A stretch of 64,000 nt of DNA from an uncultured Microbulbifer sp. (GCF_947498635.1 NZ_CANMKV010000019.1:1-64000), one strand, 5' to 3'; numbered from the stretch's first letter, positions 45,592-55,429 are shown. Program-made: numbers and translations. The notes: generated by a model from the sequence alone, not told the origin.

Positions 45592-47025
45592 TCAACAGCG
45601 GCCATAACTATCTTCAAAACGGACAATATCATCTTCCCCCAAGTATTCACCACTCTGAACCTCAATCATAACCAGTGAGATGATACCGGGATTCTCCAGC
45701 CGATGTTTATGACCAGCGGGAATGTAGGTGGACTCATTAGTTCGCAACAGAATATCTTTTTCACCATTGACTACTTTTGCCGTACCTCGAACAACAATCC
45801 AGTGTTCACTTCGGTGATGATGCATCTGCAGAGATAGCGAGGCTCCTGGTTTGACTTCGATACGTTTCATTTTGAAGCACTCGCCCTCCTCTAGGACGGT
45901 ATAGGTTCCCCAGGGACGATGTACGGTAACATGCTGATGATGCAACTCTCCTCCACTTGCCTTCAGACGCTGGACAACTTTCTTCACATCCTGACTGCGA
46001 TCCTTATGAGCCACCAGCAAAGCATCAGGTGTATCAACGATCACTAGATCCTCCACCCCTACAGCAGTGGTCAGTCGGTGTGGACTACGGACATAAGTAT
46101 TGCAAGTACCTTCTAGTTCGGCGTTCCCCATCACCCGGTTGCCGTCTGCGTCGGGCGCTACCAACTCTGCCATCGCCTGCCAGGAGCCAATATCGCTCCA
46201 ACCCAGTTCACATGGCACCACTGATACTCGCGAAGACTTTTCCATTAGCGCATAGTCGATGGAGTCATCCTCAACCATACTGAAATTTTCATGCTCAAGC
46301 CGCACCACAGTACAGCCCTCCCCTTCACTTCGATTAGAGCTGTTCAGAGCAACATCCACACCCTGGATAAGAGCCGGAGCATGTTTGGCTATTTCTTTCA
46401 ATAAGCTGCCTATACGGAAACAAAAGATTCCTGAGTTCCACAGATGGCGGCCGCCAGCTAAGAACTGTTCTGCCAGATCCTGGCTTGGTTTTTCTATAAA
46501 ACCTTCGACATTGAGCGCATAGCGACCCGAGACATCACAGCCCTCTGCTACCTCGATATAACCGAAACCAGTTTCTACGTGGGTAGGCTGAATACCAAAA
46601 GTGACTAGACGTCCTTCAGCAGCCACCTCGGAAGCCAATGCGACAGCTTTGGTAAACGCAACCTCATCACGAACCAGGTGATCGGCAGGGAGTACAAGAA
46701 TCTGAGCATCATCTCCATACCGCTGCTGTAGTTCCAAAGCAGCAGCACATACTGCCGGTGCAGTATTACGGCCGAAGGGCTCCAGTATGTAGTGCAGAGG
46801 TATTGAGGGTGATAGTTCGCGGTACTCATCTTCAGTACGGAAGAACAAATCGCGATTCGTAACAGTGGTTACACTTTCTACATTGCCTGTGGCTTTACCC
46901 CGCAGGTAAGTTTTCTGAAGTAAAGAAAGCCCATCTTCCATCTTTATGAATGGCTTGGGGTTTGCCTCACGTGAGACAGGCCACAAACGCGATCCAGCTC
47001 CACCAGCTATGATTATTACATGCAT
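45592..47025 (-). CDS. manC: Mannose-1-phosphate guanylyltransferase / mannose-6-phosphate isomerase
   Basis: A 477-residue bifunctional enzyme that makes GDP-mannose and can also interconvert fructose-6-P and mannose-6-P. The nucleotidyltransferase signature is at the N-terminus (IIIAGGAGSRLWPVSREANPKPF), FGRNTAPAV and VEGFIEKPS follow, and the C-terminal cupin/isomerase domain shows the metal-binding LQMHHHRSEHWIVVRGTAKV. It is the AlgA/CpsB-type fusion. GDP-mannose or a GDP-mannose-derived sugar is therefore a likely capsule precursor. No phosphomannomutase is in the window. Confidence 0.95.
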   Translation of the reverse strand: MHVIIIAGGAGSRLWPVSREANPKPFIKMEDGLSLLQKTYLRGKATGNVESVTTVTNRDLFFRTEDEYRELSPSIPLHYILEPFGRNTAPAVCAAALELQQRYGDDAQILVLPADHLVRDEVAFTKAVALASEVAAEGRLVTFGIQPTHVETGFGYIEVAEGCDVSGRYALNVEGFIEKPSQDLAEQFLAGGRHLWNSGIFCFRIGSLLKEIAKHAPALIQGVDVALNSSNRSEGEGCTVVRLEHENFSMVEDDSIDYALMEKSSRVSVVPCELGWSDIGSWQAMAELVAPDADGNRVMGNAELEGTCNTYVRSPHRLTTAVGVEDLVIVDTPDALLVAHKDRSQDVKKVVQRLKASGGELHHQHVTVHRPWGTYTVLEEGECFKMKRIEVKPGASLSLQMHHHRSEHWIVVRGTAKVVNGEKDILLRTNESTYIPAGHKHRLENPGIISLVMIEVQSGEYLGEDDIVRFEDSYGRC

Positions 47026-47138
47026 AAAATTTAACTTAAATATATCCTAAAAAAATAGAAATCAATCAAGTAGAAAAGAAATTAATACCACACCAACAGC
47101 TCTACCAAAATATGATTGAATCAAGTAAAAAACAAAAC

Positions 47139-48065
47139 TCAAGAAACGACCATTGGCTCATAGTTCAAAAATTCTTTAACATTGTATTTTCTTTTCAGGT
47201 GGCGACCACTCAGTCCACTATCGACAACCTTACCAAGCAACCCCTTAAGATAGCTTAACGGAGGGGAAACATGTCCCTCCCCAAAATCATCAGCTAAGAT
47301 GTATTTCTGAGCGGCATCATCTCCAAGCCCACCCAAGAAAGGCAAGAAATGAGAAACATAGTGATGATCTTTTGTATTTTGGATGTATAGCATGTTCAAG
47401 CCAGCAAACTTATCCAAGTGTTTTGGCTGCGTAAAATCATAAGTAACGCCAATTCCATCCAATGATTCTTTACTTCTTTTCTTTACGTTCCACGCCACTC
47501 TAAAATACTCTTCAACTGGCCGGGGAGAAAACTTAAGAATATTAGTTTGAGGATTTACAGGGACAGATAGAACCTCTGCATCCACCTTCCCCAACAACAA
47601 CCCCCCGAACAAAATAGAGGCAAACCCTCCAGCTGAAGCGCCAAACAAAATAATTTTTTTTGATCCAAGAGACTTCAAAAGTCCCACCAAAATATTCGTT
47701 AGAATTTCTTCAGCATGAAAATACCGACTCCCCAGAAACCACCCCAATCTTATAGAATCAGACAAGTAAAGAGATGGGTCTGAAACAAAAATCTTATTTG
47801 CATTAATGCCAGCCGCTAAATTTGCACCGGAGAAAATTGGCAGCTTTACACCAGAGCGTTTAGTAAGCGCGGCATGAAAAAAAATTATTGTTACATCACT
47901 ACTCTCATTAAGCAGCATCAGATCCAAAAAACATTTTCTAAATTTTACTGTATATAGCCCAGTTTCAGGATCATCCATCCGGTCAAATGCATCTGGCGAT
48001 TTAATATAAAATAGCTTCTTATTCCACTTAGAGACATTCCTGAAATCCTTTGCGCTCACCTGCAT
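47139..48065 (-). CDS. Alpha/beta-hydrolase-like protein of unknown substrate, 308 aa
   Basis: The nucleophile elbow GASAGG is visible in IILFGASAGGFASILFGG, with a candidate acid in QNTKDHHYVSHF and a His in FGEGHVSPP, in the usual order Ser-Asp-His. No signal peptide. The ATG at 48065 overlaps the stop of the pyruvyltransferase gene (tgatg), with an aggag site just before it, so the two are translationally coupled. It may be an esterase or acyltransferase acting on the same polymer, but the family is not recognised with certainty. Confidence 0.68.
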   Translation of the reverse strand: MQVSAKDFRNVSKWNKKLFYIKSPDAFDRMDDPETGLYTVKFRKCFLDLMLLNESSDVTIIFFHAALTKRSGVKLPIFSGANLAAGINANKIFVSDPSLYLSDSIRLGWFLGSRYFHAEEILTNILVGLLKSLGSKKIILFGASAGGFASILFGGLLLGKVDAEVLSVPVNPQTNILKFSPRPVEEYFRVAWNVKKRSKESLDGIGVTYDFTQPKHLDKFAGLNMLYIQNTKDHHYVSHFLPFLGGLGDDAAQKYILADDFGEGHVSPPLSYLKGLLGKVVDSGLSGRHLKRKYNVKEFLNYEPMVVS

Positions 48066-49066
48066 CAAACTCCTGGCAATTCAGACAACAAACCATGCAA
48101 CTTTTTCATGGTCCCCTCTGCACGCTGCCTCAACATTCTCACGCTTGTCCAAGGAATAGATGGAACAAATGGATGGACACGATCAGGTAGAGAACTATCC
48201 TTCAAAGAAGAAAGAAGCTCTCTTCTTTCGATCATACGCATTAAGTTTCTATTTTTATCTGTTGCCGATAAAACAATACTAGGTATACCGTAGTTAATCG
48301 CGACCACGGTACCATGAAATTTCATACTTGCCAGCATGGTGCATGTGGAAATCTCTTGACATAGCTCTTCCAAAGAATCGGAGTAAACGATAACCTTATC
48401 TTCAACATCTAGGTCATTGGCACGAGATAAGTCTCTCCGCCCCACATCGCCCGACCCTAAAATTATATGCTTTACCTTAAACCCTTCGGATAAAGCCTTA
48501 ATAGCAAGCCGCTTTACCTCTGTCAAATCATCCGGCGCGCCCTTTCTATCACGAGTCACAATCCCAAAAAACTTCTCATCAGAGACAACTTTTGCAGGCA
48601 TAGCCAATGAAAATACTATGTCCGCACTATGCTCTACAGGAATACTGCAGGATATATTATTCTCAATCCAGGCAGCAGACTCCCTATCCCTGACATTTAT
48701 ATATTTGACATTATCATGCGCAAGAAACTTATTATATCTTTCAATAATATGTGGCTTGCGCTCCCCCCATGTTGGGACACCTATACCAACAATAAAAACA
48801 GGCTTTATCAAGTATTCATTACGCCAGTACAAATCTGACATAGCCCAAGGAATCACTAAATCTCCACCCCCAATAACAATTGCATCAACCTCTTCAACGA
48901 CCTCCTCAATCGACCTAGAGAAATAAGGCTTATAGGTTAAATCATTCAACACTTTCAACTCAAAATCATCACCCAACCACTGCTCAAAAACCTGAACAAA
49001 AAGCTCATCCCCAAAGTTTCCCCAGCCGAAAAAACCAACCAAACCAATTTTTTTTCTTTTGTCCAC
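48065..49066 (-). CDS. Polysaccharide pyruvyl transferase family protein
   Basis: A 333-residue member of the CsaB/WcaK-like family that transfers pyruvate from PEP as a ketal onto sugars. Visible features are GLVGFFGWGNFGDELFV at the N-terminus, AIVIGGGDLV, and the C-terminal SMKFHGTVVAINYGIPSIVL, the most conserved segment. It starts at GTG 49066 with agagg upstream, and 8 bases separate it from the preceding glycosyltransferase. It implies a negatively charged pyruvate group on the polymer. Confidence 0.88.
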   Translation of the reverse strand: MDKRKKIGLVGFFGWGNFGDELFVQVFEQWLGDDFELKVLNDLTYKPYFSRSIEEVVEEVDAIVIGGGDLVIPWAMSDLYWRNEYLIKPVFIVGIGVPTWGERKPHIIERYNKFLAHDNVKYINVRDRESAAWIENNISCSIPVEHSADIVFSLAMPAKVVSDEKFFGIVTRDRKGAPDDLTEVKRLAIKALSEGFKVKHIILGSGDVGRRDLSRANDLDVEDKVIVYSDSLEELCQEISTCTMLASMKFHGTVVAINYGIPSIVLSATDKNRNLMRMIERRELLSSLKDSSLPDRVHPFVPSIPWTSVRMLRQRAEGTMKKLHGLLSELPGV

Positions 49067-49074
49067 ACTAACCT

Positions 49075-50238
49075 CTATTGAGCTACTAAATTTGAAATTT
49101 TATTAAAAAAACATTTTGAAATTATTTGCGGAGACAATTCTAGCTTCTTCTTCATCACAAATAGCGACCTACCAGAAACACCTTCCTCTATCACCATCTC
49201 CATTATTTCACTGAGCCCATTATCGTAGTTAATGTCATACCCTAACACACATTTATCTTTTACTAGATCCAAAAAACCTCCAGCCCTGGGACCAATTACA
49301 GGCAGATCAAAGGTTAAAGCCATCAAGGCGGCTCCAGAATTAATTGTTCTACGATAAGGACATACAGCAACATCTGCTGATCGATAGTAAATTTGTAACT
49401 TCTCATTCGGGACAGGAGTCATATCAAGAATTACATCGTTCCTCCCCCCCCCCCAGGCAGCTATTTTTTCCACTAGATCCTTATCGGATGGAAGTCCCGC
49501 AATAATCAATCGAATACTTTTTTGAGTCTTCTCTCTTACATTATCATAAGCAGCCATCAGCTCATCATAGCCTTTGTACGCCATAATCGCGCCAAAAGAG
49601 AGAAAGACAAACTCATCATCTGAAATATGAAGATCCCTTCTGGCCTTATCACGAGAAACATCATCCGGTTGCGCTCCCTCGTAAGTTGGGTGGGGCACTA
49701 AAAACATTCTCTTTTCACTTAGCGTGTAGTATTGCTGAGTAAGCTTTGCACTATCACTGGCCATGACATGTAAAGCATCGGCCGCATCCGCCACCATTTG
49801 GTGAATCTTCTTATCCTGTTCAATCCAGATAGTTTCATGGGGCATAACATTGTGAACTGTCCAAACAATCTTATGACCATTTTCCTTTATTTTACGAATT
49901 AGCCTTTCCCAGTAAATAACTGCCTCGTTAGCTTCATCTTCATTTTTGGCATATTTTGTTTGATCATGTAGCCAATGGAAATGACAAACCACCTTTCCAG
50001 GCCAAGGAATTTCTCCACACAACTCAAGCTTGTGAATAGGCAGTATGCTAACGTTATATTCAGTTGAGGCAGAATATAGAAGAGCTTGATATTGGTTCCT
50101 CTGAGCCACGGGCCCATAAGCCAATACAAAGTGCTCATCAGGGCTGCCAAAAAGCTCTGAAGCTATCACATCCCTATCTCTGGACAGCTCTGCACAGCTT
50201 TGCCAAAGTTTTTCAGGTCGATCAATGACCTTAAGCAT
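49075..50238 (-). CDS. GT4-type glycosyltransferase, 387 aa
   Basis: A GT-B glycosyltransferase. N-terminal Rossmann fold segments (VVCHFHWLHDQTKYAK, IVWTVHNVMPHE) and the donor domain (FLSFGAIMAYKGYDELMAAY, NSGAALMALTFDLPVIGPRAGG) are clear. I chose ATG 50238 because it has an excellent aaaggagg site; the frame extends upstream to 50292 without one. The start overlaps the stop of the preceding 1304-residue gene by 8 bases. An 11-G tract lies at codon 262, the longest homopolymer of the window, in the donor domain. Confidence 0.87.
   Translation of the reverse strand: MLKVIDRPEKLWQSCAELSRDRDVIASELFGSPDEHFVLAYGPVAQRNQYQALLYSASTEYNVSILPIHKLELCGEIPWPGKVVCHFHWLHDQTKYAKNEDEANEAVIYWERLIRKIKENGHKIVWTVHNVMPHETIWIEQDKKIHQMVADAADALHVMASDSAKLTQQYYTLSEKRMFLVPHPTYEGAQPDDVSRDKARRDLHISDDEFVFLSFGAIMAYKGYDELMAAYDNVREKTQKSIRLIIAGLPSDKDLVEKIAAWGGGRNDVILDMTPVPNEKLQIYYRSADVAVCPYRRTINSGAALMALTFDLPVIGPRAGGFLDLVKDKCVLGYDINYDNGLSEIMEMVIEEGVSGRSLFVMKKKLELSPQIISKCFFNKISNLVAQ
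49444..49454 (-). repeat. G11 homopolymer tract in GT4 gene
   Basis: Eleven consecutive C on the plus strand, read as Trp-Gly-Gly-Gly-Arg at codon 262 of 387. Confidence 0.88.
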
Positions 50239-53200
50239 GAAGAGCCTCCTTTTCGTTTTTCGTCGCCCGTGAATTCTCTTTCGAAAGTGCAATTAACCGG
50301 CGATAGATTGAATCATAACGTTTTGCGTTGGAACTCCAGGTGCGCTCGGCAAAGACCCACTCCTTTGCCACTCTCACCTTATTCTGCCGCATAGCCGGAT
50401 TTTTAATATAATCCTGTAGTTTATCAACTAGGCTTCCCACATCTGCAGGTTTAGCAACGAGCCCCCTCTCCTCATTCTGTCCCACAATTTCCTTCAGAGC
50501 GGGGAGGCTGGTTACAATAATGGGGCGCTCCAGTGCCATAGCCTCGTAAGGTTTTAATGGTGTGACCCAGTCCGCGGCATAATCGGGTATACGGGGTATG
50601 ACAAATAGATCAATCGCCTTGTAATAAGAGTTGATCTGACTATGATCGACCTCACCAGGAAAACAAATAACTTCCTCAAGCCCCAATTCAGAAGTCAACT
50701 TTTGTAGGTTATCGTGCTCAGGACCATTCCCAACCAAAAGTCCTCTGATATCGAGGCCTGAGATGTTTCTTAGCTGGTGAATAGCCCGTATAAGATATTC
50801 ATGCCCCTCCCGAAGGGACATATTCGAGATGTAGCCGACAACGTAATCAGCACCCTGTAACTCAGGAATATCTGCTGACTTAAAATCTATCCCCAAGTAT
50901 TTGGCTTCATCAATCGCATTTGGAATTACTTCGATCTTTTCAGGCGGAATGCCACGCTCCGTAAGTATTTTTTTCATGCTATAGGAGATTGTTGTGACCA
51001 AATCTGCTTCATCCATACAAAAGTCTTCTTTGATCACTCTAAGCTTCGTTTTCTCAAGTTCCATTACATCACTGCGTACCGGTGTCCATGTATGCTCATG
51101 AAAAGACCTGACCTCATAGAGCAGAGGAAGGCCTGTAGCTCTCTTTAGTGCCAAAGCTTGTAGCGCCAGCTCATATCCTCGAACACCAGATGCGGCATGG
51201 ATTACGTTAGCACCACGTGATTTTAGGATTTTGGCTATATGAAATGCTGAATAGTTCGTGCGATCTGGAAGCGATATCCCTCTTAGGCCATCCGTATTTG
51301 CGCCAATCCTGAAATGTTCGATACCTTCGATAACTTCATGGTTTTTTGCTCCGGAGATACCAGCAGACCTAGGATATCCAATAGGAGTGATGATATACGA
51401 ATCAATCTTTATTCGTTGCTGAGAAAGTACCGTATTCAAGCAACGGATAGCCCCTCCGGTATTCTCATAGGGGTAGGCTGTCTTGTGGAGATGGGCAACT
51501 GTAAGCTTCCCTGTATCTTTTATCTTAAGAATCTTTTCATTAGGAACTAAATTCGGAACCCAGTAACGGTCCAGTTCAACCATTTCCTGAATCGCACCAT
51601 TTAATTGTGATAAGTCATTTGAATGTTTGGAAAGTGTATATTTATAATTCAGTAGAGCTAAGCGTAAACTTGTGGCGCCCTCTTTGTGAATGTGGGGCTC
51701 AACGGCTTTGATCCACTGAACACCGGGTACACTCAGGCTAAGCCAGCGAGCCACATCCTCCACCCTAACCTTATTGAGATTCGCTTTTCTTAGCTTCAAT
51801 TCGCCATTAGTAGCAAAGGCAACAATATCCACTTCTACTTTACAGACACCTTCTTGAATGGAGAATACCAATACTCTATCTGAGCCATTAGCCTTCGATG
51901 TGTCGACATATTGATAATGGGGATAGGCTTTAGATGAGGCAAAATTAGGCCTCTTATCTTTCAATCCTTTCCCTTCTGAATCAAAAAACCTGAAGCTTGC
52001 AACTATTCCCTTAGGGTTTCCGCCTGTTTCATCATCAACATCTAGTTCCAGGGAGTATAACCCACAGCTATCGATAGCTTGTCCAATTTTATAAACAGCT
52101 TTTGAAGACAGCGTTACAATTGGATCACGACAAAGCGCTGTTTTACTAGCACGGTTAATGATTTCAAGAAACGAGTTCCAGCTATCACGCTCCTCTGGAT
52201 ACAGGTAATAGCTACTGTCAGCCATCTTTGTACAAGCTTGCTCTAGAGCGAACTTTTCAGTAAAGCTCATGCCAGAAAAATAGCTTGGAATCTCATCATC
52301 TAAAAATGCATCAACATAACTAAGGTGTTCTTTAATAACAGGCAAAGCCAGTTTTCGTGCGGCAACTATTGCAGGTAAGGAGGTCGTAAAATTCCCTGCA
52401 GCAATTACAATTGCCGGCCTTTGTGCCCTGAATATTTCGATATAGCTTTCGACATCGGATGCCAAGCGAGAAATTGTACCCTCAATCGTTGTTCTGTCTG
52501 AGTACAAATTTTGAATATAAGGGATATTCTCCAGCATGATTTTTTGCTGCACAGACTCACAGTCACTTATTGCCTCACGTGGCTGCTTCCCCCGTACAAA
52601 GCACAGTGTATCAAAGCCACTGGCTATGAGTGATTTTGCCACCTCATGGGTTCGCTTTGCATATCCGTTCTGAGCACAAGTCTGACCATGACTAACAACC
52701 AGCGCTATACGCCCCCGAACGGGTTCGTTAATAGGCGTAATGGGTTGCTCAAGTATCTTATTCGCCGAAAAAATAAGTTCGTCCACATTAACAGCAGAAT
52801 CACCATGAATGCTTTCCTCACTCTTTGGATTTTCTCCTCGCAATACCTTTGACAACACCTTCGTTTGTTCCAACATTGTCAATACCTTGGGCGAGGGCAC
52901 GGTATCACGCAATGTCTGCCGAATACTCTCCACCAGGCTATCTCGCCTACCCGCCTCGAATATGACGACGCCTTGATATTTTTTGGTAATCTCTGTCAGT
53001 GGAATCAGGTCCGAAACAACCAGGCGCTTGCCAAATGCCATCGCCTCTACCACCTTCATCGGTGATACCAATTCACATACCGGCAACTTCTTGCGTGGGA
53101 TCACTATTGTATCAATTAGTGCGTAATAGTCAGCAACTTGCTCGTGGGGTATACGACCTACTTGTATTATCCAGGGTCTGCCCGCCAGCACTCTCTGGTC

Positions 53201-54145
53201 ACTAAGAGCTTTACTTACAGGCTGCTCATCTCCCACAAGTAGAAGCTTGAATTTCTCACCCTGCTTATTCAGTTCAATACATGCATCAATAAAGGTATCC
53301 AGCCCTTCATAGGAATTAAAACTACCCACATAACCCACTACCTTATCGTCTGAATTGATACCCAAACGCCGTTTTAACGCTAGGTCAAAACTCTTGATTG
53401 TGGGTGGATCGCTGATGCCGTTGGATACGATATGGATCTTGTCGGCTTTCACCCCACGCCGAATCAATTCTGCCTTCATTGGCTGGTTAAGGGTAAACAC
53501 CTTTAAGGCCTGCGTACTCACAAATACATCGCGCTCCGCCTCTATTTTGAATAACGGAGTATTCTCGAAACCTGGCTCTCGTGCCGAACGGGAAAGCTCC
53601 CAGAAACCCCGTACTTCGTTGTAGAACGGTAAACCAAGACGTTTGGCCGCAATCCAAGCTGGCAGCCCTACTATATAGTCAGAAGCAGCAAGAACCATCG
53701 CCGGCCGATAAATTTGAAACAGCTCAATAAATCGCACCACGCAGGCTTCAAGGTGAGCTCGCTCGTCACTTGGTATTTCATCATTTGACCAACGGCTATG
53801 GATATATCGTACACCATCAATCGCGACTTCAGGTTTGACTGGATTTTTCTTTACACCCAACTCCCATGGACGGCCAGGACGGACAAAACATAGCGTGTCA
53901 AAACCATGTTCATTCAACGCCTTGGCAACCCCCTGCGTTCGTACCGCATAACCGTTACTGGCATAACTTTGCCCATGGCTAACTATGTAAGCTATGCGCT
54001 TGCCAATTGAGGTATGCACCCCATTTACAGGGTAATCTGCGAGTTTTTCTGCGTGTTTTAACAGTACATCCATAGAAAATTCTGCCCGACGATTTGCAAA
54101 CTGACTAATACAATTAGGTACACGCGACAGAGGCCGCTCATTCAA
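50231..54145 (-). CDS. Three-module glycosyltransferase, 1304 aa
   Basis: Contains two related N-terminal units, each starting with the near-identical pattern VSHGQ..A.NGYA.RT..VAK.L...GFDTLCFVR (about residues 50 and 480), and a third different GT4 module (about 880-1290; TGGAIRCLNTVL, YEVRSFHEHTW, GYISNMSLREGHEYLI, ITSLPALKEI-type end). Unit 1 is a full GT4; unit 2 appears to stop after its first half and is followed by a beta-rich segment (about 690-800) that may bind carbohydrate. The longest frame starts with TTG at 54145, 3 bases after wecC; ATG 54073 is the alternative. Probably adds two or more residues of the repeat unit. Confidence 0.85.
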   Translation of the reverse strand: MNERPLSRVPNCISQFANRRAEFSMDVLLKHAEKLADYPVNGVHTSIGKRIAYIVSHGQSYASNGYAVRTQGVAKALNEHGFDTLCFVRPGRPWELGVKKNPVKPEVAIDGVRYIHSRWSNDEIPSDERAHLEACVVRFIELFQIYRPAMVLAASDYIVGLPAWIAAKRLGLPFYNEVRGFWELSRSAREPGFENTPLFKIEAERDVFVSTQALKVFTLNQPMKAELIRRGVKADKIHIVSNGISDPPTIKSFDLALKRRLGINSDDKVVGYVGSFNSYEGLDTFIDACIELNKQGEKFKLLLVGDEQPVSKALSDQRVLAGRPWIIQVGRIPHEQVADYYALIDTIVIPRKKLPVCELVSPMKVVEAMAFGKRLVVSDLIPLTEITKKYQGVVIFEAGRRDSLVESIRQTLRDTVPSPKVLTMLEQTKVLSKVLRGENPKSEESIHGDSAVNVDELIFSANKILEQPITPINEPVRGRIALVVSHGQTCAQNGYAKRTHEVAKSLIASGFDTLCFVRGKQPREAISDCESVQQKIMLENIPYIQNLYSDRTTIEGTISRLASDVESYIEIFRAQRPAIVIAAGNFTTSLPAIVAARKLALPVIKEHLSYVDAFLDDEIPSYFSGMSFTEKFALEQACTKMADSSYYLYPEERDSWNSFLEIINRASKTALCRDPIVTLSSKAVYKIGQAIDSCGLYSLELDVDDETGGNPKGIVASFRFFDSEGKGLKDKRPNFASSKAYPHYQYVDTSKANGSDRVLVFSIQEGVCKVEVDIVAFATNGELKLRKANLNKVRVEDVARWLSLSVPGVQWIKAVEPHIHKEGATSLRLALLNYKYTLSKHSNDLSQLNGAIQEMVELDRYWVPNLVPNEKILKIKDTGKLTVAHLHKTAYPYENTGGAIRCLNTVLSQQRIKIDSYIITPIGYPRSAGISGAKNHEVIEGIEHFRIGANTDGLRGISLPDRTNYSAFHIAKILKSRGANVIHAASGVRGYELALQALALKRATGLPLLYEVRSFHEHTWTPVRSDVMELEKTKLRVIKEDFCMDEADLVTTISYSMKKILTERGIPPEKIEVIPNAIDEAKYLGIDFKSADIPELQGADYVVGYISNMSLREGHEYLIRAIHQLRNISGLDIRGLLVGNGPEHDNLQKLTSELGLEEVICFPGEVDHSQINSYYKAIDLFVIPRIPDYAADWVTPLKPYEAMALERPIIVTSLPALKEIVGQNEERGLVAKPADVGSLVDKLQDYIKNPAMRQNKVRVAKEWVFAERTWSSNAKRYDSIYRRLIALSKENSRATKNEKEALHA

Positions 54146-54148
54146 GAA

Positions 54149-55429
54149 CTAGCGGAGAAGGCCCACTGCGTCGATAACATTGCTCTTTGCTGACACGAAT
54201 TCAACCTGCTCCATAAACGAGCTATGCTTAACCAGTACACAAACTACATCCGCTTCAAGCAAAGATTGCTTTAGAGAAGTTAGTTCTACATTCGTGTAGT
54301 CCATACTTTCTGGTAACGATTCAATATTGGGCTCAACAATCTGTACCTGGCATCCGAGCTTGGCCACAGCCCTAGCAACGTCCAGTGCTGGACTTTCACG
54401 GAGGTCATCGATATCTGGCTTAAAAGATATTCCCAGGCAGGCAACGGTGATATCCCCACTGGTATATCCGGAATTTTCCCGCCGGACTTGGTCTAATTTA
54501 TCCTTCACCTGATTCAGTACCCACTGCGGCTTTCCGTCATTGACTTCACGCGCAGAGCGGATCAATTGTGATTCTTCCGGACAGGAGTCGACAATAAACC
54601 ATGGGTCTACTGCTATACAGTGTCCACCAACACCTGCTCCAGGCTGGAGAATTTCGACACGTGGATGGCGGTTCGCTAGGGATATCAACTCCCACACATT
54701 AATATCCAATTTATTGCAAATAACAGATAGCTCATTGGCAAAGGCAATATTTACATCCCTAAAGCTATTCTCGGTAAGCTTGGTCATTTCTGCGGTTCGA
54801 GCTGTAGTTACTAGGCATTCTCCTTCAACAAAAATCTGATACAGAGCTTTGGCTACTTCAGAACATTTTGGCGTCATACCGCCAATCACTCTGTCATTTT
54901 CCACTAACTCACGAACCACATGCCCAGGCAATACCCGCTCTGGGCAGTGGGCTATACGAATATCAGAGGTTTCACCATGAGTCTGAGGGAAGGTAAGGTC
55001 AGGGCGAATTTCTGCAAGCCACGCAGACATTTTCTCTGTAGCTCCCACGGGGGACGTTGACTCCAAAACCACCAGATCACCAGTTTTAAGCACCGGGGCC
55101 AAAGCTTTTGAGGCTGACTCAATATAGCTGAGGTCTGCCTTATGTTGCTTGCCTTCGGTATCTGAATTAAAGGGCGTAGGAACGGCAATCATAAACACAT
55201 CTGCAGGTTGCGGCTTGGTAGTTGCTTGTAAATAACCTTCAGCCACCGTTGCATGTACAATCATATCCAGTTCAGGCTCAACAATATGGATATTGCCCTT
55301 ATTGATCGTATCTACAGCATGCTGGTTTATATCTACGCCGATCACTTTCTTGCGCCGAGAAGCGATCACTGCAGCCGTAGGCAAACCAATATAACCCAGT
55401 CCAATAACGGAGATAGTTTCAAAATTCAT
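54149..55429 (-). CDS. wecC: UDP-N-acetyl-D-mannosamine dehydrogenase
   Basis: Oxidises UDP-ManNAc to UDP-ManNAcA with two NAD+. Of 426 residues; the NAD-binding GLGYIGLPTAAVIA is at the N-terminus, and the catalytic Cys lies in GAGVGGHCIAVDPWF. Together with WecB it supplies an acidic amino sugar, a common capsule component. Start supported by aggga upstream. The downstream glycosyltransferase begins 3 bases after its stop. Confidence 0.94.
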   Translation of the reverse strand: MNFETISVIGLGYIGLPTAAVIASRRKKVIGVDINQHAVDTINKGNIHIVEPELDMIVHATVAEGYLQATTKPQPADVFMIAVPTPFNSDTEGKQHKADLSYIESASKALAPVLKTGDLVVLESTSPVGATEKMSAWLAEIRPDLTFPQTHGETSDIRIAHCPERVLPGHVVRELVENDRVIGGMTPKCSEVAKALYQIFVEGECLVTTARTAEMTKLTENSFRDVNIAFANELSVICNKLDINVWELISLANRHPRVEILQPGAGVGGHCIAVDPWFIVDSCPEESQLIRSAREVNDGKPQWVLNQVKDKLDQVRRENSGYTSGDITVACLGISFKPDIDDLRESPALDVARAVAKLGCQVQIVEPNIESLPESMDYTNVELTSLKQSLLEADVVCVLVKHSSFMEQVEFVSAKSNVIDAVGLLR

